DNA of 64,000 bases from Paraclostridium sordellii (GCF_000953675.1 NZ_LN679998.1:1843963-1907962); one strand, 5' to 3'. Positions 1 to 13,966 are shown, counted from the stretch's first letter. The notes: a model not told the origin generated them from the sequence alone. Numbers and translations are program-made.

Positions 1-363
1 TATTACAAATCCATTTACAAATCCTACCACTGCACCACATACAGCAGCTGCTATTACTGCCACAAAAATACTTTGACCTGATGCTAAAAGTGATGCTGCA
101 AAAGCTCCACTAATAGCTAGTACAGATCCAACAGAAAGGTCTATACCTCCTGTTAAAATTACAAATGTCATACCTGCTGCTATTATAGCATTTACTGATG
201 TCTGTCTTAATATATTTAATATATTTCTAGTGCTTAAAAAAGATGGACTAAGCACTGAAACTACAACTATTAATAATAATAGCCCAACTAATGACTTATA
301 CTTTATTAATAAGTTTTTAAAATCCATTTGTTTATTTTCTTTTTGACTTATCTTCGCTTCCAT
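1..363 (-). CDS. rbsC: Ribose ABC transporter permease RbsC (partial, N-terminal part)
   Basis: Membrane channel subunit of the ribose importer. Only the first 121 codons are present; the gene runs off the left edge. Translation shows a short basic N-terminus, a hydrophobic segment at about residues 25-45, the sequence NILNILRQTSVNAI, and then GMTFVILTGGIDLSVGS, the hallmark of RbsC/AraH-type permeases. The ATG is at 361-363. A GGAGG ribosome binding site at 371-375 lies inside the end of rbsA, so the two genes are translationally close (rbsA stop at 366-368). It is the last visible gene of the minus-strand rbs operon. The binding protein RbsB, if present, would lie outside the window. Confidence 0.95.
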   Translation of the reverse strand, partial: MEAKISQKENKQMDFKNLLIKYKSLVGLLLLIVVVSVLSPSFLSTRNILNILRQTSVNAIIAAGMTFVILTGGIDLSVGSVLAISGAFAASLLASGQSIFVAVIAAAVCGAVVGFVNGFVI

Positions 364-365
364 GA

Positions 366-1856
366 TTAAGCCTCCTTTACTGTAACTGCATATTTTAATA
401 TACTTTCTTGAGTTGCATCTTTAATGTCTAATTCTCCAGTTAATCTACCTTGACTTAAAACTAGTATTCTATCACTTAATCCAAGTATTTCTGGCATTTC
501 AGAAGATATCATAATTACCGCTTTACCTTGACTTTTAAAGTTATTTATAAGATCATATATTTCTTTTTTTGCACCAACGTCAACTCCACGTGTAGGTTCA
601 TCAAGTATAAGTACATCAGGGTTTGTCATGAGAGCTTTAGCTATTGCTACCTTTTGCTGATTTCCACCACTTAAGTTTTTAATTATTTGTTCCTCACTTG
701 GAGTTTTAATGTTCATTTTCTTTATATAATCTTTCACTTGATTGTTTTCTTTTGATTTATTTAACTTAAACAAACTAGATATACTATCTAAAGAAGAGAT
801 TGTCATGTTTTCTCTTACAGATAATGACAGTATTAATCCATCTCCTTTTCTATCTTCAGATACATATGCTATTTTATTTTTAAGTCCATCTTTAGCTGAT
901 CTATTATTTACTTCTTTTCCATTAACTAAGACTTGTCCACAGTCCTTTTTTATATGTCCATAAATAGTTTTAGCTAATTCTGTTCTTCCAGCTCCCATAA
1001 GTCCGGCAATTCCAATAATTTCTCCACTTTTCACATTAAAAGATACATCATTTATATGCCTATTAGAAATATTTTTAACTTCTAACACTACATTACCTTT
1101 TTCTACTTCTTGTCTTGGAAACTGATCTGTAAGTTTTCTTCCAACCATCATCTCAATCATTTTATCTTCATCTAGATTGCAGATTTGTTCACTTCCTACA
1201 TACTTACCATCTCTTAAAACTGTTATGTAATCACAAATTTCAAAAATTTCTTTTAATCTATGTGATATATAAACAATTGCTTTTCCTTCATTTTTTAAAT
1301 CTTGTATTACTTTAAATAAACTTTCCGTTTCTTTATCTGTAAGAGCATCTGTAGGTTCATCCATTATTATTATTTTTGCATCTAAAGATAAAGCTTTTGC
1401 TATTTCTACCATTTGTTGTTGTCCGATACTTAAGTTTCCAACCAATTCTTTTGAACTAGTTTTTATATTTAATTTATTTAAGTATTTATCAGCTTCTTCA
1501 TATAGTTTTTTAAAATCTATTCTTAATCCTTTTTTAGGCTCTCTTCCTAAGAATATATTTTCACCTATAGTTAAGTCTTGTATTAGATTTAACTCTTGGT
1601 GTATTATTGCTATTCCTTTTTCTTGTGCATCCTTTGGCCCTTTTATATCTTCTAAATTTCCGTTGTAATAAATTTGACCTTTATCTTTTTTATAAACTCC
1701 ACTTAATACCTTCATAAGTGTAGATTTTCCTGCACCATTTTCTCCCATAAGAGCCATTACTTTACCTTGATAAAGCTCTAAATTAACTCCATCTAAAGCT
1801 TTTACTCCAGGGAACTCTTTAACTATATTTTTCATCTGCAAAATTGGACTTTTCAT
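366..1856 (-). CDS. rbsA: Ribose ABC transporter ATP-binding protein RbsA
   Basis: Cytoplasmic ATPase that energises ribose import through RbsC. It is 496 residues, the usual length for this tandem-domain family. The first ABC domain has Walker A GENGAGKST (38-46), signature LSIGQQQ (142-148) and Walker B IIIMDEP (162-168). The second has the degenerate P-loop GLMGAGRTE (about 292-300), signature LSGGNQQK and Walker B LILDEPTRGVD. The altered second Walker A is normal for sugar ATPases of the RbsA/MglA/XylG class. Start ATG is preceded by GAAAGGAG. It follows rbsD by 30 bp. Confidence 0.97.
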   Translation of the reverse strand: MKSPILQMKNIVKEFPGVKALDGVNLELYQGKVMALMGENGAGKSTLMKVLSGVYKKDKGQIYYNGNLEDIKGPKDAQEKGIAIIHQELNLIQDLTIGENIFLGREPKKGLRIDFKKLYEEADKYLNKLNIKTSSKELVGNLSIGQQQMVEIAKALSLDAKIIIMDEPTDALTDKETESLFKVIQDLKNEGKAIVYISHRLKEIFEICDYITVLRDGKYVGSEQICNLDEDKMIEMMVGRKLTDQFPRQEVEKGNVVLEVKNISNRHINDVSFNVKSGEIIGIAGLMGAGRTELAKTIYGHIKKDCGQVLVNGKEVNNRSAKDGLKNKIAYVSEDRKGDGLILSLSVRENMTISSLDSISSLFKLNKSKENNQVKDYIKKMNIKTPSEEQIIKNLSGGNQQKVAIAKALMTNPDVLILDEPTRGVDVGAKKEIYDLINNFKSQGKAVIMISSEMPEILGLSDRILVLSQGRLTGELDIKDATQESILKYAVTVKEA

Positions 1857-1886
1857 ATAGATGCTCCTTTCTATCTTAAAAGTTTT

Positions 1887-2282
1887 TTAAAATACAACTC
1901 CTGATTTTAATATTATATTTGAGTATGGAGTACATTCTCCTGTTCTAATTACTGCATCAGAGTTTTTAGTCAATTTCTTAAACTCTTCATGTTCTACCAT
2001 AGTAACTTTTATATTTTCAAATCTTTTTAAAATTTCATGATACATTTCATCAGCTGCCTCTTTTATTTCTACAGCTATTATTATTTCTTCTACACATAAC
2101 TCTTCAAGTACTGTATCTAATGTATCTAGAAAAGTTGGGACTCCATATTTTAAAGCCAAGTCTATTCTCTTTACATCTTTAGGTATAGGTAATCCGCAAT
2201 CACCAATAGTCAAACTGTCTGTATGTCCCATTTGAGATATAACTGATGAAATTTCACTGTTTAATAGTTTTCCTTTTTTCAT
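1887..2282 (-). CDS. rbsD: D-ribose pyranase RbsD
   Basis: Interconverts beta-pyranose and furanose forms of D-ribose so that ribokinase receives the right anomer. At 131 residues it is full length. The N-terminal [17 protein letters not shown] motif carries the family's His20 and Asp28, and the C-terminal part has [23 protein letters not shown], typical of RbsD/FucU. The start has AGGGGG seven bases upstream. The gene begins only 4 bp after the rbsK stop, indicating co-transcription. Confidence 0.96.
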   Translation of the reverse strand: MKKGKLLNSEISSVISQMGHTDSLTIGDCGLPIPKDVKRIDLALKYGVPTFLDTLDTVLEELCVEEIIIAVEIKEAADEMYHEILKRFENIKVTMVEHEEFKKLTKNSDAVIRTGECTPYSNIILKSGVVF

Positions 2283-2286
2283 AACC

Positions 2287-3195
2287 TTACCCCCTAAAAT
2301 TATTAACTTCTTCTAAAGTTGGCAGTGAACTTTGTGCTCCTTCTTTAGTAACACATAAAGCTCCTACTTTTGATGCAAAATCCATTGCATATTCTACATT
2401 TTCACCTTTTGAAAAAGCTACAGCTAAAGCTCCTGTATAGCTATCTCCAGCCGCTGTAGTATCAATAGCTTCTACTTTGTATGATTTTTTAAATCTTTCT
2501 ATATCTTTATTTATATATAAACTTCCTTTTGACCCTAATGTAACTATTAATTCTTTTACACCTTTTTTTATCATTACTTTTGCAGCAGTTAATATATCTG
2601 CTTCATTTTCTATAGTTATTCCGCTTAATATTTCAAGTTCCGTTTCATTTGGTGTAAGTAAATCTACATTTTCAATTATAGAATCTTCTAGTTTTACAGC
2701 TGGAGCTGGATTTAAAATAGTATATTTTCCAAATTCCTTAGATTTTTTTAAGGCATACTTTATAGTTTCTAAAGGAGTTTCTAATTGAACCACTACTATA
2801 TCACTTGTTTTTATAGCCTCTACATTCTTATCTATATCATTTTGATTTACTTTAAAATTTGCTCCAGGAGTAACAACTATTGCATTTTCTGCATTTTGAT
2901 CCACAGTTATCATAGCAACACCAGTTGAGCCATTTTCTTTATGTATGTAAGTTGTATCTACATTATCTTTTTTTAATGCATTTATTAATGTTTCACCGAA
3001 GCTATCAGTTCCTACTTTTCCTACCATAGTTACATCTCCACCAAGTCTTGCCATAGCAACAGCTTGATTTGCACCTTTTCCACCAGGTACTTCTTTAAAG
3101 TCGCTTCCTATTAATGTTTGTCCTTTTTTAGGCATGTTTTCTACATTTACAACTAAATCCATATTTAAACTACCTATTACACATATTTTTTTCAT
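2287..3195 (-). CDS. rbsK: Ribokinase RbsK (PfkB family)
   Basis: Phosphorylates ribose to ribose 5-phosphate with ATP in the cytoplasm. It is 302 residues long. The substrate-binding di-glycine motif [12 protein letters not shown] is near residues 36-47. The PfkB C-terminal signature [12 protein letters not shown] has catalytic Asp251. NPAP and TPNE motifs in the middle match ribokinases. The start is ATG with AAGGAGGTCA upstream. It lies 11 bp after rbsR in the same operon, so repression by RbsR should control kinase and transporter together. Confidence 0.96.
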   Translation of the reverse strand: MKKICVIGSLNMDLVVNVENMPKKGQTLIGSDFKEVPGGKGANQAVAMARLGGDVTMVGKVGTDSFGETLINALKKDNVDTTYIHKENGSTGVAMITVDQNAENAIVVTPGANFKVNQNDIDKNVEAIKTSDIVVVQLETPLETIKYALKKSKEFGKYTILNPAPAVKLEDSIIENVDLLTPNETELEILSGITIENEADILTAAKVMIKKGVKELIVTLGSKGSLYINKDIERFKKSYKVEAIDTTAAGDSYTGALAVAFSKGENVEYAMDFASKVGALCVTKEGAQSSLPTLEEVNNFRG

Positions 3196-3206
3196 AACTG
3201 ACCTCC

Positions 3207-4208
3207 TTAAAGTTTTTGAGATGTTGAACTTCTTATTACAAGTTCTGGTTTAAATATTATTTTATCTATATTATTAATTGTTTTATTTTCTAAACTGTTT
3301 ATAAGTATATTTGCTGATTCATATCCCATATTATAAGAATTTTGTTTTATAGTTGTAAGTTGAGGTTCAATTATACTTGATGTTTGAATATCGTCAAATC
3401 CAACTACACTTATGTCTTTAGGAATTTTTATATCTTTTTCTTTTAAAGCCTTAATAGCTCCTATGGCTATTAAATCATTTGCTGCACAAATAGCTGTAAA
3501 GTTTATATCATTTAAACTTTGTATAGTTTCATAAGCCCAATCTAGCGAATATTCTCCTTGTATGACAAGTTTTTCATTGTAATTTATCTTCGCTTCTTCT
3601 AATGCTTTTTTATATCCTTTTAATCTATCTTTTGCTATTTGTGTTTTTAATGGTCCACTTAGATAAAGTATTTTTTTATGATTCATACCTACTAGGTGTT
3701 TTATTTCTAAATAAGTTCCTTCTTCATTATCTAAACTTACAACACCTCTTAAATTTTTTATATCTATCTCTTTATCTACCAATACAATAGGCTTATTGGA
3801 TATATTATATGTTGAACTAATTTCTGTTTTTGATGATGGAGCAAAAATTATACCATCAACCATTTTTTCACTTAGTGTATTAAATGCTAGCTCTTCTTTG
3901 TATAAGCTTTCATCTGTATTACACAAGATTATATTGTATCCTTCATTTACAGCTTTATCTTCTGCCCCTCTAGCTATGTCTGTAAAGAATGGGTTTCTGA
4001 TATCCGGAATTATAAGCCCTATAGTTTTAGTTTTTTTAGTTACTAGACTTTGTGCCATCTTATTTGGTACATAATTTGTTTCTTTTATAATATCAAGTAT
4101 TTTCTGTCTTGTAGCTTCACTAATCTTTTGGTCTTTATTATTCAATACTTTCGATACGGTAGTTTTTGATACCCCAGCTAAATCTGCTATATCTTTTATA
4201 GTTATCAA
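3207..4208 (-). CDS. rbsR: LacI-family ribose operon repressor
   Basis: Transcription repressor. Residues 1-23 form a LacI helix-turn-helix (TIKDIADLAGVSKTTVSKVLN), and residues about 60-333 form a periplasmic-binding-protein-like sensor domain (IGLIIPDIRNPFF, NEGYNIILCNTDE, VVGFDDI). At 333 residues it is full length. The start is TTG, chosen because AGAGGA lies 7 bases upstream and the LacI HTH begins directly there. As first gene of the rbs operon it probably represses its own promoter and is released by ribose or a ribose phosphate; the ligand is inferred from operon content. Confidence 0.92.
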   Translation of the reverse strand: MITIKDIADLAGVSKTTVSKVLNNKDQKISEATRQKILDIIKETNYVPNKMAQSLVTKKTKTIGLIIPDIRNPFFTDIARGAEDKAVNEGYNIILCNTDESLYKEELAFNTLSEKMVDGIIFAPSSKTEISSTYNISNKPIVLVDKEIDIKNLRGVVSLDNEEGTYLEIKHLVGMNHKKILYLSGPLKTQIAKDRLKGYKKALEEAKINYNEKLVIQGEYSLDWAYETIQSLNDINFTAICAANDLIAIGAIKALKEKDIKIPKDISVVGFDDIQTSSIIEPQLTTIKQNSYNMGYESANILINSLENKTINNIDKIIFKPELVIRSSTSQKL

Positions 4209-4233
4209 CTATATCCTCTCCCCAATCTATATT

Positions 4234-4286
4234 AGTATGTTATATTTAGGGTTACCGGTTATCCTTTTTTATAAATATAACATACT
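4234..4286. repeat. 15-bp perfect inverted repeat around the rbs operator
   Basis: AGTATGTTATATTTA at 4234-4248 and its exact reverse complement at 4272-4286 flank a 23-bp centre that contains the ACCGGT dyad. The right arm overlaps the -10 box. It may be a second operator pair or a leader hairpin. Confidence 0.7.
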
Positions 4287-4303
4287 ATGTCGAATTAATG
4301 CAA
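4250..4303 (-). promoter_or_regulatory. rbs operon promoter with candidate RbsR operator
   Basis: On the minus strand a -35 TTGCAT (4298-4303) and -10 TATATT (4274-4279) are separated by 18 bp. Just downstream, at the expected transcription start, lies the imperfect dyad GGATAACCGGTAACC (4250-4264) centred on ACCGGT. A CpG-like centre in a 15-bp dyad is typical of LacI-family operators. Function is inferred from position. Confidence 0.6.
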
Positions 4304-4356
4304 CACATTTTTATTTGTATATCATTTTAAAATCGTTTTCCGAAATTATTTAACGC

Positions 4357-4408
4357 AAAAAAATGTTCATTATCATAGCATTTTCAATACTTTTAATGAA
4401 CATTTTTT
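4357..4408 (-). terminator. Terminator after galM
   Basis: On the minus strand, arms ATGTTCATTA and TAATGAACAT are flanked by A7 and T7 runs. It lies about 85 bp beyond the galM stop and ends the lac/gal operon before the rbs promoter. Confidence 0.8.
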
Positions 4409-4492
4409 TATATTATATTTTTTATTGTATTTTATGATACACTGTTTAAAATATTACTATAATTTTTATTTTAATTATTATGCATTAAATAT

Positions 4493-5530
4493 TTACTCAG
4501 TAATATAAAATTTATATTCTGTTATTTGAATATACTCGCTATCTTTTTCTAATATAGATCTTTCTAAAAAGCACATATTTTGTCCAATTGGAGGAGCTTG
4601 GGTTTCAAAACATATTCCAAATCTCCTTTGATTAGTTTTATTGTTATATAAAACTAGATCATCAGTAAAATTCATGCTATATACAACAACACATTCTTGA
4701 TTCGTTTTTATATCCATAGCTCTTTTAGATATCTTATCTTCTAAATGTATTTTCCCTTTATTCAAAATAAATGGATGATCATATCCACAGCCAATATTTA
4801 TTTGATTATGACTTTTATCAATATCTCTACCTATTGATTTTAACTTTCTAAAATCAAAGGGAGTATTATTTACATCTATGTAATTTCCAGTTGGAACACT
4901 TGTAGCGTCTAGTTCTAATATAAAATCACTATTTATTTGCATATATTGATTGGTAACTGGATTTTTTAAATTTCCACTTAAATTAAAATAACTGTGATTA
5001 GTCATATTAACTAATGTTTTTTTATCACTAGTAGCTTTATAAATTTGTTTTATTTTAAAATTTCTACTAATTTCAAAAGTTACTTCTGCATCTAGATTTC
5101 CAGGATAATTTTCTTCTAAATCTTTACTTTTACAACTAAGTATTAGTTTAAATTCATCTTCATTTTTAATGTAATTTACATCATATATTTTTTTATTAAA
5201 TCCAACGTTTCCACCATGACCTTGATTTATACCATAGTTCTTAGATAACCTATACTCTTTATTATCTATAGATATTTTTCCATTATAAATTCTCCCTGAT
5301 GTTCTTCCAATTATAGCCCCCATATAAGATGGATTTTCTATGTATCCATTTATATTTTTATATCCTACAACTATATTTTCTAAGTTATTATCTTTATCAG
5401 GAGTTATTATTTTGGTTATTATTCCACCTAAGTTTAATATCTCTACTTCAAAACCATTATCATAGGAAATGTTATAAGCTATTATATCTTTATCATTTAA
5501 ATGACCTACTGTAGTTTTTTTATATATCAT
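4493..5530 (-). CDS. galM: Aldose 1-epimerase (galactose mutarotase)
   Basis: Interconverts alpha and beta anomers of galactose/glucose, supplying alpha-galactose to GalK after lactose hydrolysis. At 345 residues it is full length. Visible active-site elements are His105 in NQGHGG, His179 in TNHSYFNLSG and the catalytic Glu309 in FETQAPP; RTSGR near residue 76 is also conserved. The ATG has GGGAG upstream, and the gene follows galT by 2 bp. It is the last gene of the lac/gal operon. There is no secretion signal, so it acts in the cytoplasm. Confidence 0.95.
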   Translation of the reverse strand: MIYKKTTVGHLNDKDIIAYNISYDNGFEVEILNLGGIITKIITPDKDNNLENIVVGYKNINGYIENPSYMGAIIGRTSGRIYNGKISIDNKEYRLSKNYGINQGHGGNVGFNKKIYDVNYIKNEDEFKLILSCKSKDLEENYPGNLDAEVTFEISRNFKIKQIYKATSDKKTLVNMTNHSYFNLSGNLKNPVTNQYMQINSDFILELDATSVPTGNYIDVNNTPFDFRKLKSIGRDIDKSHNQINIGCGYDHPFILNKGKIHLEDKISKRAMDIKTNQECVVVYSMNFTDDLVLYNNKTNQRRFGICFETQAPPIGQNMCFLERSILEKDSEYIQITEYKFYITE

Positions 5531-5532
5531 AT

Positions 5533-7050
5533 TTAAACTCCCAAATATTTTTTTAGATTCTGTATATATCTATTTCGAGCTTTTAAGCCTTCCTCATCAA
5601 ACTTAAATACTCCACAATCCTCTAAAACTTTTTTAAATATTAATCCAACTTCATCTTTTAAAATATCATCTATAGTTTCTTTATTAAAATCTCCATATTT
5701 CTTCTTTAAATAGTTAAACCATTCTAAGTGTAAGTTTAAATTTTTTAATATATATTCTTCATTTTTTTCTTTTAATAAACATTTTTTAATTATTTCAAGT
5801 TCCTCTTTTAGTCTAGCGGGCAAAACAGCTAATCCTAAAACCTCTATAAGTCCTATATTTTCTTTTTTTATATGATGTAGTTCTTTATGAGGGTGAAATA
5901 TTCCATCTGGATGTTCTTCGCTAGTTTTATTATTTCTAAGTACTAAATCTAATTCAAAATTTTCACCTTTTCTTCTAGCAATTGGAGTAATAGTATTGTG
6001 TAATGTATTTTCTGTATGAGAGTGTATATTTACAACCTCATCTGTGTAACCTTTCCAATGATTTAGTATATAACTTGCTAGTATGCTAAGTTTTTCTCTA
6101 TTATTTGAGTTTAATCTAACTACAGATAGTGGCCATTTTATCATAGATATATTTACATCTTCATATCCTTTTAAATCTATTTTTAATATATCCTTTGCTC
6201 TATCCATAGCAAATTCATATCTTCCCCCTTGATAATGCTCATGACTTAATATAGATCCTCCTACTATTGGTAAATCTGCATTAGATCCTATAAAATAATG
6301 AGGAAATTGTTCTAAAAAATCTAAATTTCTATCAAAAGTATTTTTACTTATAGTCATTGGCTCATGTTTATCAGAAAATATTATGCAATGCTCATTGTAA
6401 TATGAATATGGTGAATACTGTAAATAAAACTTACTTTGATTTAAATTTAATGGGATTATTCTTAAATTTTGTCTAGCTGGATGATTTAATCTTCCTCTAT
6501 ATCCAACATTTTCTTTACATAATAAACATGTTGGATATGAAGAGGTTTTCAATTCTCTTGCCTTTGCTATAGCCTTTGGATCTTTTTCTGGCTTGGATAA
6601 GTTTATAGTTATATCTATATCCCCATACTCAGTATTTGTTTTCCAATTTATGTTTTGTGCTATCCTATTTGTTCTAACATAGTCACATGATTTACTTAAG
6701 TTATATAAATAATCAGTTGCACTGACTTTATCTTTTTTATACCTTTTATTAAATTCCTTTGTTACTTCAGATGGTCTTGGTATAAGTAAACTCATTATCT
6801 TAGTATCTAATAAATCTCTATATACAGATGTATTCGATTCCAATATATTTTTTTCATATGCATAATCTAATAAATTATTCATTATATCTTCTAAATTATC
6901 ATCCCCTAAAACTTCTGTAGGAATTGTGTATTCATCTAGATTAAATAGTTCTATAAGAGAATTTCTTATATATACCTTATCTTCTTCTAAAAATAGTTCA
7001 TGTTTTAATCCATAGTTTATAAGTCTTTCAAAATCTGTATATATACTCAT
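5533..7050 (-). CDS. galT: UDP-glucose--hexose-1-phosphate uridylyltransferase, class II
   Basis: Second Leloir-pathway enzyme: transfers UMP between UDP-glucose and galactose 1-phosphate. It is 505 residues, the length of the Firmicutes-type class II GalT rather than the roughly 350-residue enterobacterial form. Conserved blocks include CLLCKENVGYRGRLNHPARQN, HCIIFSDKHEPM, and GGSILSHEHYQGG, where the histidine pair is expected at the nucleotidyl-transfer site. The start has GGGAGG upstream. It is 9 bp after galK and 2 bp before galM. A UDP-glucose 4-epimerase (galE) is not in this window. Confidence 0.94.
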   Translation of the reverse strand: MSIYTDFERLINYGLKHELFLEEDKVYIRNSLIELFNLDEYTIPTEVLGDDNLEDIMNNLLDYAYEKNILESNTSVYRDLLDTKIMSLLIPRPSEVTKEFNKRYKKDKVSATDYLYNLSKSCDYVRTNRIAQNINWKTNTEYGDIDITINLSKPEKDPKAIAKARELKTSSYPTCLLCKENVGYRGRLNHPARQNLRIIPLNLNQSKFYLQYSPYSYYNEHCIIFSDKHEPMTISKNTFDRNLDFLEQFPHYFIGSNADLPIVGGSILSHEHYQGGRYEFAMDRAKDILKIDLKGYEDVNISMIKWPLSVVRLNSNNREKLSILASYILNHWKGYTDEVVNIHSHTENTLHNTITPIARRKGENFELDLVLRNNKTSEEHPDGIFHPHKELHHIKKENIGLIEVLGLAVLPARLKEELEIIKKCLLKEKNEEYILKNLNLHLEWFNYLKKKYGDFNKETIDDILKDEVGLIFKKVLEDCGVFKFDEEGLKARNRYIQNLKKYLGV

Positions 7051-7059
7051 ATTACCTCC

Positions 7060-8226
7060 CTAAACTAGTTCTCTAGTTCCATCTCCTATTTTAGCTACAT
7101 AAAAATCAGCATCATATCCTATTATCTCTCTATATCTTTTTGAAACATCTTTTATAAAATCATCTTTCATATCTTTTTTAACTATAGACACAGTACATCC
7201 TCCAAACCCTGCACCTGTCATTCTAGATCCAATTGTTCCTTCATGATTTAGTGCTAGTTCAACAAGTGTATCTAGTTCTTTCCCTGTAACTTCATAATCA
7301 TCTTTTAGTGAGTTATGGGAATCAACCATAAGTTTTCCAAATGTATTTATATCATTTTCTTGTAAGGCTTTTACAGCCTTTAAAGTTCTTTGGTTTTCAT
7401 AAACTGCATGTTTTGCCCTTTTTTGGTTGGTATCATTTAGTATCAAACTTTTATTTTCTTCAAATACTTCTTCTGTTAAATCTCCTAAAGATTTTATATC
7501 CAACTTTTCTTGAAGATTTTCTAAAGCTTTTTCGCATTCACTTCTTCTTTCGTTATATTTAGAATCTGCAAGCCCTCTTCTTTTATTTGTATTTCCAATT
7601 ATAATTACTTTATCATCTAAATCTATCTTAGAATATTTATAATCTAGAGTATTGCAATCAAGTAGTATTGCACTATCTTTTTTTCCCATTCCTATTGCAA
7701 ATTGATCCATAACCCCACAATTAACACCTATAAATTTATTTTCAGCTTCTTGACAAAACTTTACTAGTTCAACTCTATCTATATTTAAATTTAATAAATT
7801 ATCTATCATAACTCCCATAAGTAATTCTATTGATGCAGATGATGATAATCCAGCTCCATTGGGAATATTTCCATATACAACCATATCAAAACCTTTATCT
7901 ATTTTATATCCATGATTTCTAAGTACAGAAATAACTCCCTTAGGATAATTAGCCCAGTCATGTTCTTTTTCATTTTTTAATTCATTAATATCAAAACTAA
8001 TTACTCCTAAATTTTCAAAGTTCTTAGAGTACATATTCACGCTATTATCATTTCTAAGTGATATAGCTCCATAAGTTCCAAAGCTAAGCGCACAAGGAAA
8101 TACATTTCCACCATTATAATCTGTATGTTCTCCTATTAAATTAACTCTTCCTGGTGAAAAAAATGCTTTTATATTTTCTCTTTCTCCAAAAATTTCTTTA
8201 AATAAATTTAAAATATTGTCTCTCAT
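7060..8226 (-). CDS. galK: Galactokinase
   Basis: Phosphorylates alpha-D-galactose to galactose 1-phosphate (GHMP kinase family). At 388 residues it is full length. The galactokinase signature PGRVNLIGEHTDYNGG is at residues 25-40, the ATP-binding GLSSSAS motif near 128-134 and GAGFGGC near the C-terminus. AAAGGGG precedes the ATG. It is separated from lacZ by about 130 bp containing a strong hairpin, so its level may be set by read-through from the lac promoter. Confidence 0.96.
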   Translation of the reverse strand: MRDNILNLFKEIFGERENIKAFFSPGRVNLIGEHTDYNGGNVFPCALSFGTYGAISLRNDNSVNMYSKNFENLGVISFDINELKNEKEHDWANYPKGVISVLRNHGYKIDKGFDMVVYGNIPNGAGLSSSASIELLMGVMIDNLLNLNIDRVELVKFCQEAENKFIGVNCGVMDQFAIGMGKKDSAILLDCNTLDYKYSKIDLDDKVIIIGNTNKRRGLADSKYNERRSECEKALENLQEKLDIKSLGDLTEEVFEENKSLILNDTNQKRAKHAVYENQRTLKAVKALQENDINTFGKLMVDSHNSLKDDYEVTGKELDTLVELALNHEGTIGSRMTGAGFGGCTVSIVKKDMKDDFIKDVSKRYREIIGYDADFYVAKIGDGTRELV

Positions 8227-8265
8227 ATTATATCCCCTTTATAAATCATAATTTTATATTTATAA

Positions 8266-8341
8266 AAAAATATAGTTAATATACTAAGCATTAAATTCGT
8301 TTTAGACTTATGAATTTTCTACTTAGTTATTAACTATATTT
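8266..8341 (-). terminator. Hairpin with U-run between lacZ and galK
   Basis: A 14-bp perfect stem (AAATATAGTTAATA against its complement) has an inner AATTC/GAATT stem and is followed on the minus strand by T7. It lies inside the lac/gal operon, so it probably acts as a partial terminator or mRNA stabiliser between lacZ and galKTM. Confidence 0.6.
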
Positions 8342-8356
8342 ATAATAATTTATATA

Positions 8357-11443
<3,087 letters not shown>

Positions 11444-11463
11444 CTAATTATTTTTAATTTATA

Positions 11464-12993
<1,530 letters not shown>

Positions 12994-13003
12994 TTATATC
13001 CTT

Positions 13004-13032
13004 ATAATATAACTTTTCATAAACTATCTCAA
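13004..13032 (-). promoter_or_regulatory. lac/gal operon promoter
   Basis: Minus strand: -35 TTGAGA (13027-13032), 17-bp spacer, -10 TATTAT (13004-13009). It lies about 70-95 bp upstream of the APC permease start and points away from the AraC-family gene. Confidence 0.6.
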
Positions 13033-13040
13033 TGTTCTAA

Positions 13041-13067
13041 TGTTGCTATAATTTGTATTATTGTTGC
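13041..13067. promoter_or_regulatory. Candidate AraC-family regulator half-sites
   Basis: TGTTGC occurs at 13041-13046 and again at 13062-13067, 21 bp apart (two helical turns), directly upstream of the lac -35 box. Direct repeats abutting -35 are the usual activator arrangement for AraC/MsmR-type regulators. Inferred only. Confidence 0.4.
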
Positions 13068-13113
13068 ATTTTATATTTGACAGTAATAATTTTTTGTTTT
13101 AAATTTATAGTTG

Positions 13114-13128
13114 TAGAAAACGTTAACT
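13114..13128. promoter_or_regulatory. Possible CcpA cre site
   Basis: TAGAAAACGTTAACT matches the low-GC Gram-positive cre consensus WTGNAANCGNWNNCW except one position (A for T). It sits just upstream of the AraC-family gene's ribosome binding site. Confidence 0.3.
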
Positions 13129-13141
13129 TAGGAGGATTATT

Positions 13142-13966
13142 ATGAGCAAAATAGGAATATTTTCTACAGATTTAAAAATTAGTTCAGAGTTATATATATT
13201 TGAATGTGGATTTGAACATTGTGAGCCTAGAGATCCTTATCAGTACGAACAAATTGATTATTATTTAATTCACTATATACTAGAAGGTGAAGGATTATTT
13301 TTTATAAAAGATCAAGTTCATAATTTAAAAGCAGGGAATGGATTTGTTATTCCTCCTAATACTGATAATAATTATTATCCCTCTACGAAAAATCCTTGGG
13401 TTTATCGTTGGATAGGTATCAATGGTTCTAAGGCTAAAGAACTACTTACATTATGTGGTTTTTTTAATAATGATAATTATGTATTTAAATATGATAAAGA
13501 TGATCAACTTGATAAACTATTTGAATCTATATATAAAAACTGTGATTCCAACTATCACTTTAAAGCTTTGGGATATTTATATCAAACTTTATCCTTACTT
13601 ATGAATGAGCATTCTATATCTTCATTACAAGAAGATTCAAGCTCTCAAAGTTATATATCTAATGCTTTAGAATTTATAGATAAAAATTTCGATAAAAATA
13701 TATCTGTTTCAGATATTTCAGATTACTTAAACATTGATAGAAGTCATTTTTATAAAATATTTAAACTTCACATGATGAATACGCCTCAGCAATATCTTAT
13801 TGAGTATAAATTAAAAAAAGCTTGTGACTTACTTAGAAAAAGTAGTTATTCTGTATCAGAAATAAGTAACTTAGTTGGTTTTTCATCTCAATCTCATTTT
13901 TCAAAAACTTTCAAAAAAAATTTAAACTTAACTCCTTTAGAGTACAAATCCTTATTCATAAAATAA
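13142..13966 (+). CDS. AraC-family transcription regulator of the lac/gal operon
   Basis: 274 residues. The N-terminal half is a cupin-like sugar-sensing domain (YLIHYILEGEG, GNGFVIPPNTDNNYYPS, WVYRWIGING at about residues 40-100). The C-terminal 100 residues hold two helix-turn-helices (ISVSDISDYLNIDRSHFYKIFK and YSVSEISNLVGFSSQSHFSKTFK). This layout is that of MsmR/RafR/LacR-type activators of oligosaccharide operons. A GGAGG site precedes the ATG. It is divergent from the permease-lacZ-gal operon across about 200 bp, so it is the probable activator there. The gene ends inside a perfect palindromic terminator. Confidence 0.85.
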   Translation: MSKIGIFSTDLKISSELYIFECGFEHCEPRDPYQYEQIDYYLIHYILEGEGLFFIKDQVHNLKAGNGFVIPPNTDNNYYPSTKNPWVYRWIGINGSKAKELLTLCGFFNNDNYVFKYDKDDQLDKLFESIYKNCDSNYHFKALGYLYQTLSLLMNEHSISSLQEDSSSQSYISNALEFIDKNFDKNISVSDISDYLNIDRSHFYKIFKLHMMNTPQQYLIEYKLKKACDLLRKSSYSVSEISNLVGFSSQSHFSKTFKKNLNLTPLEYKSLFIK

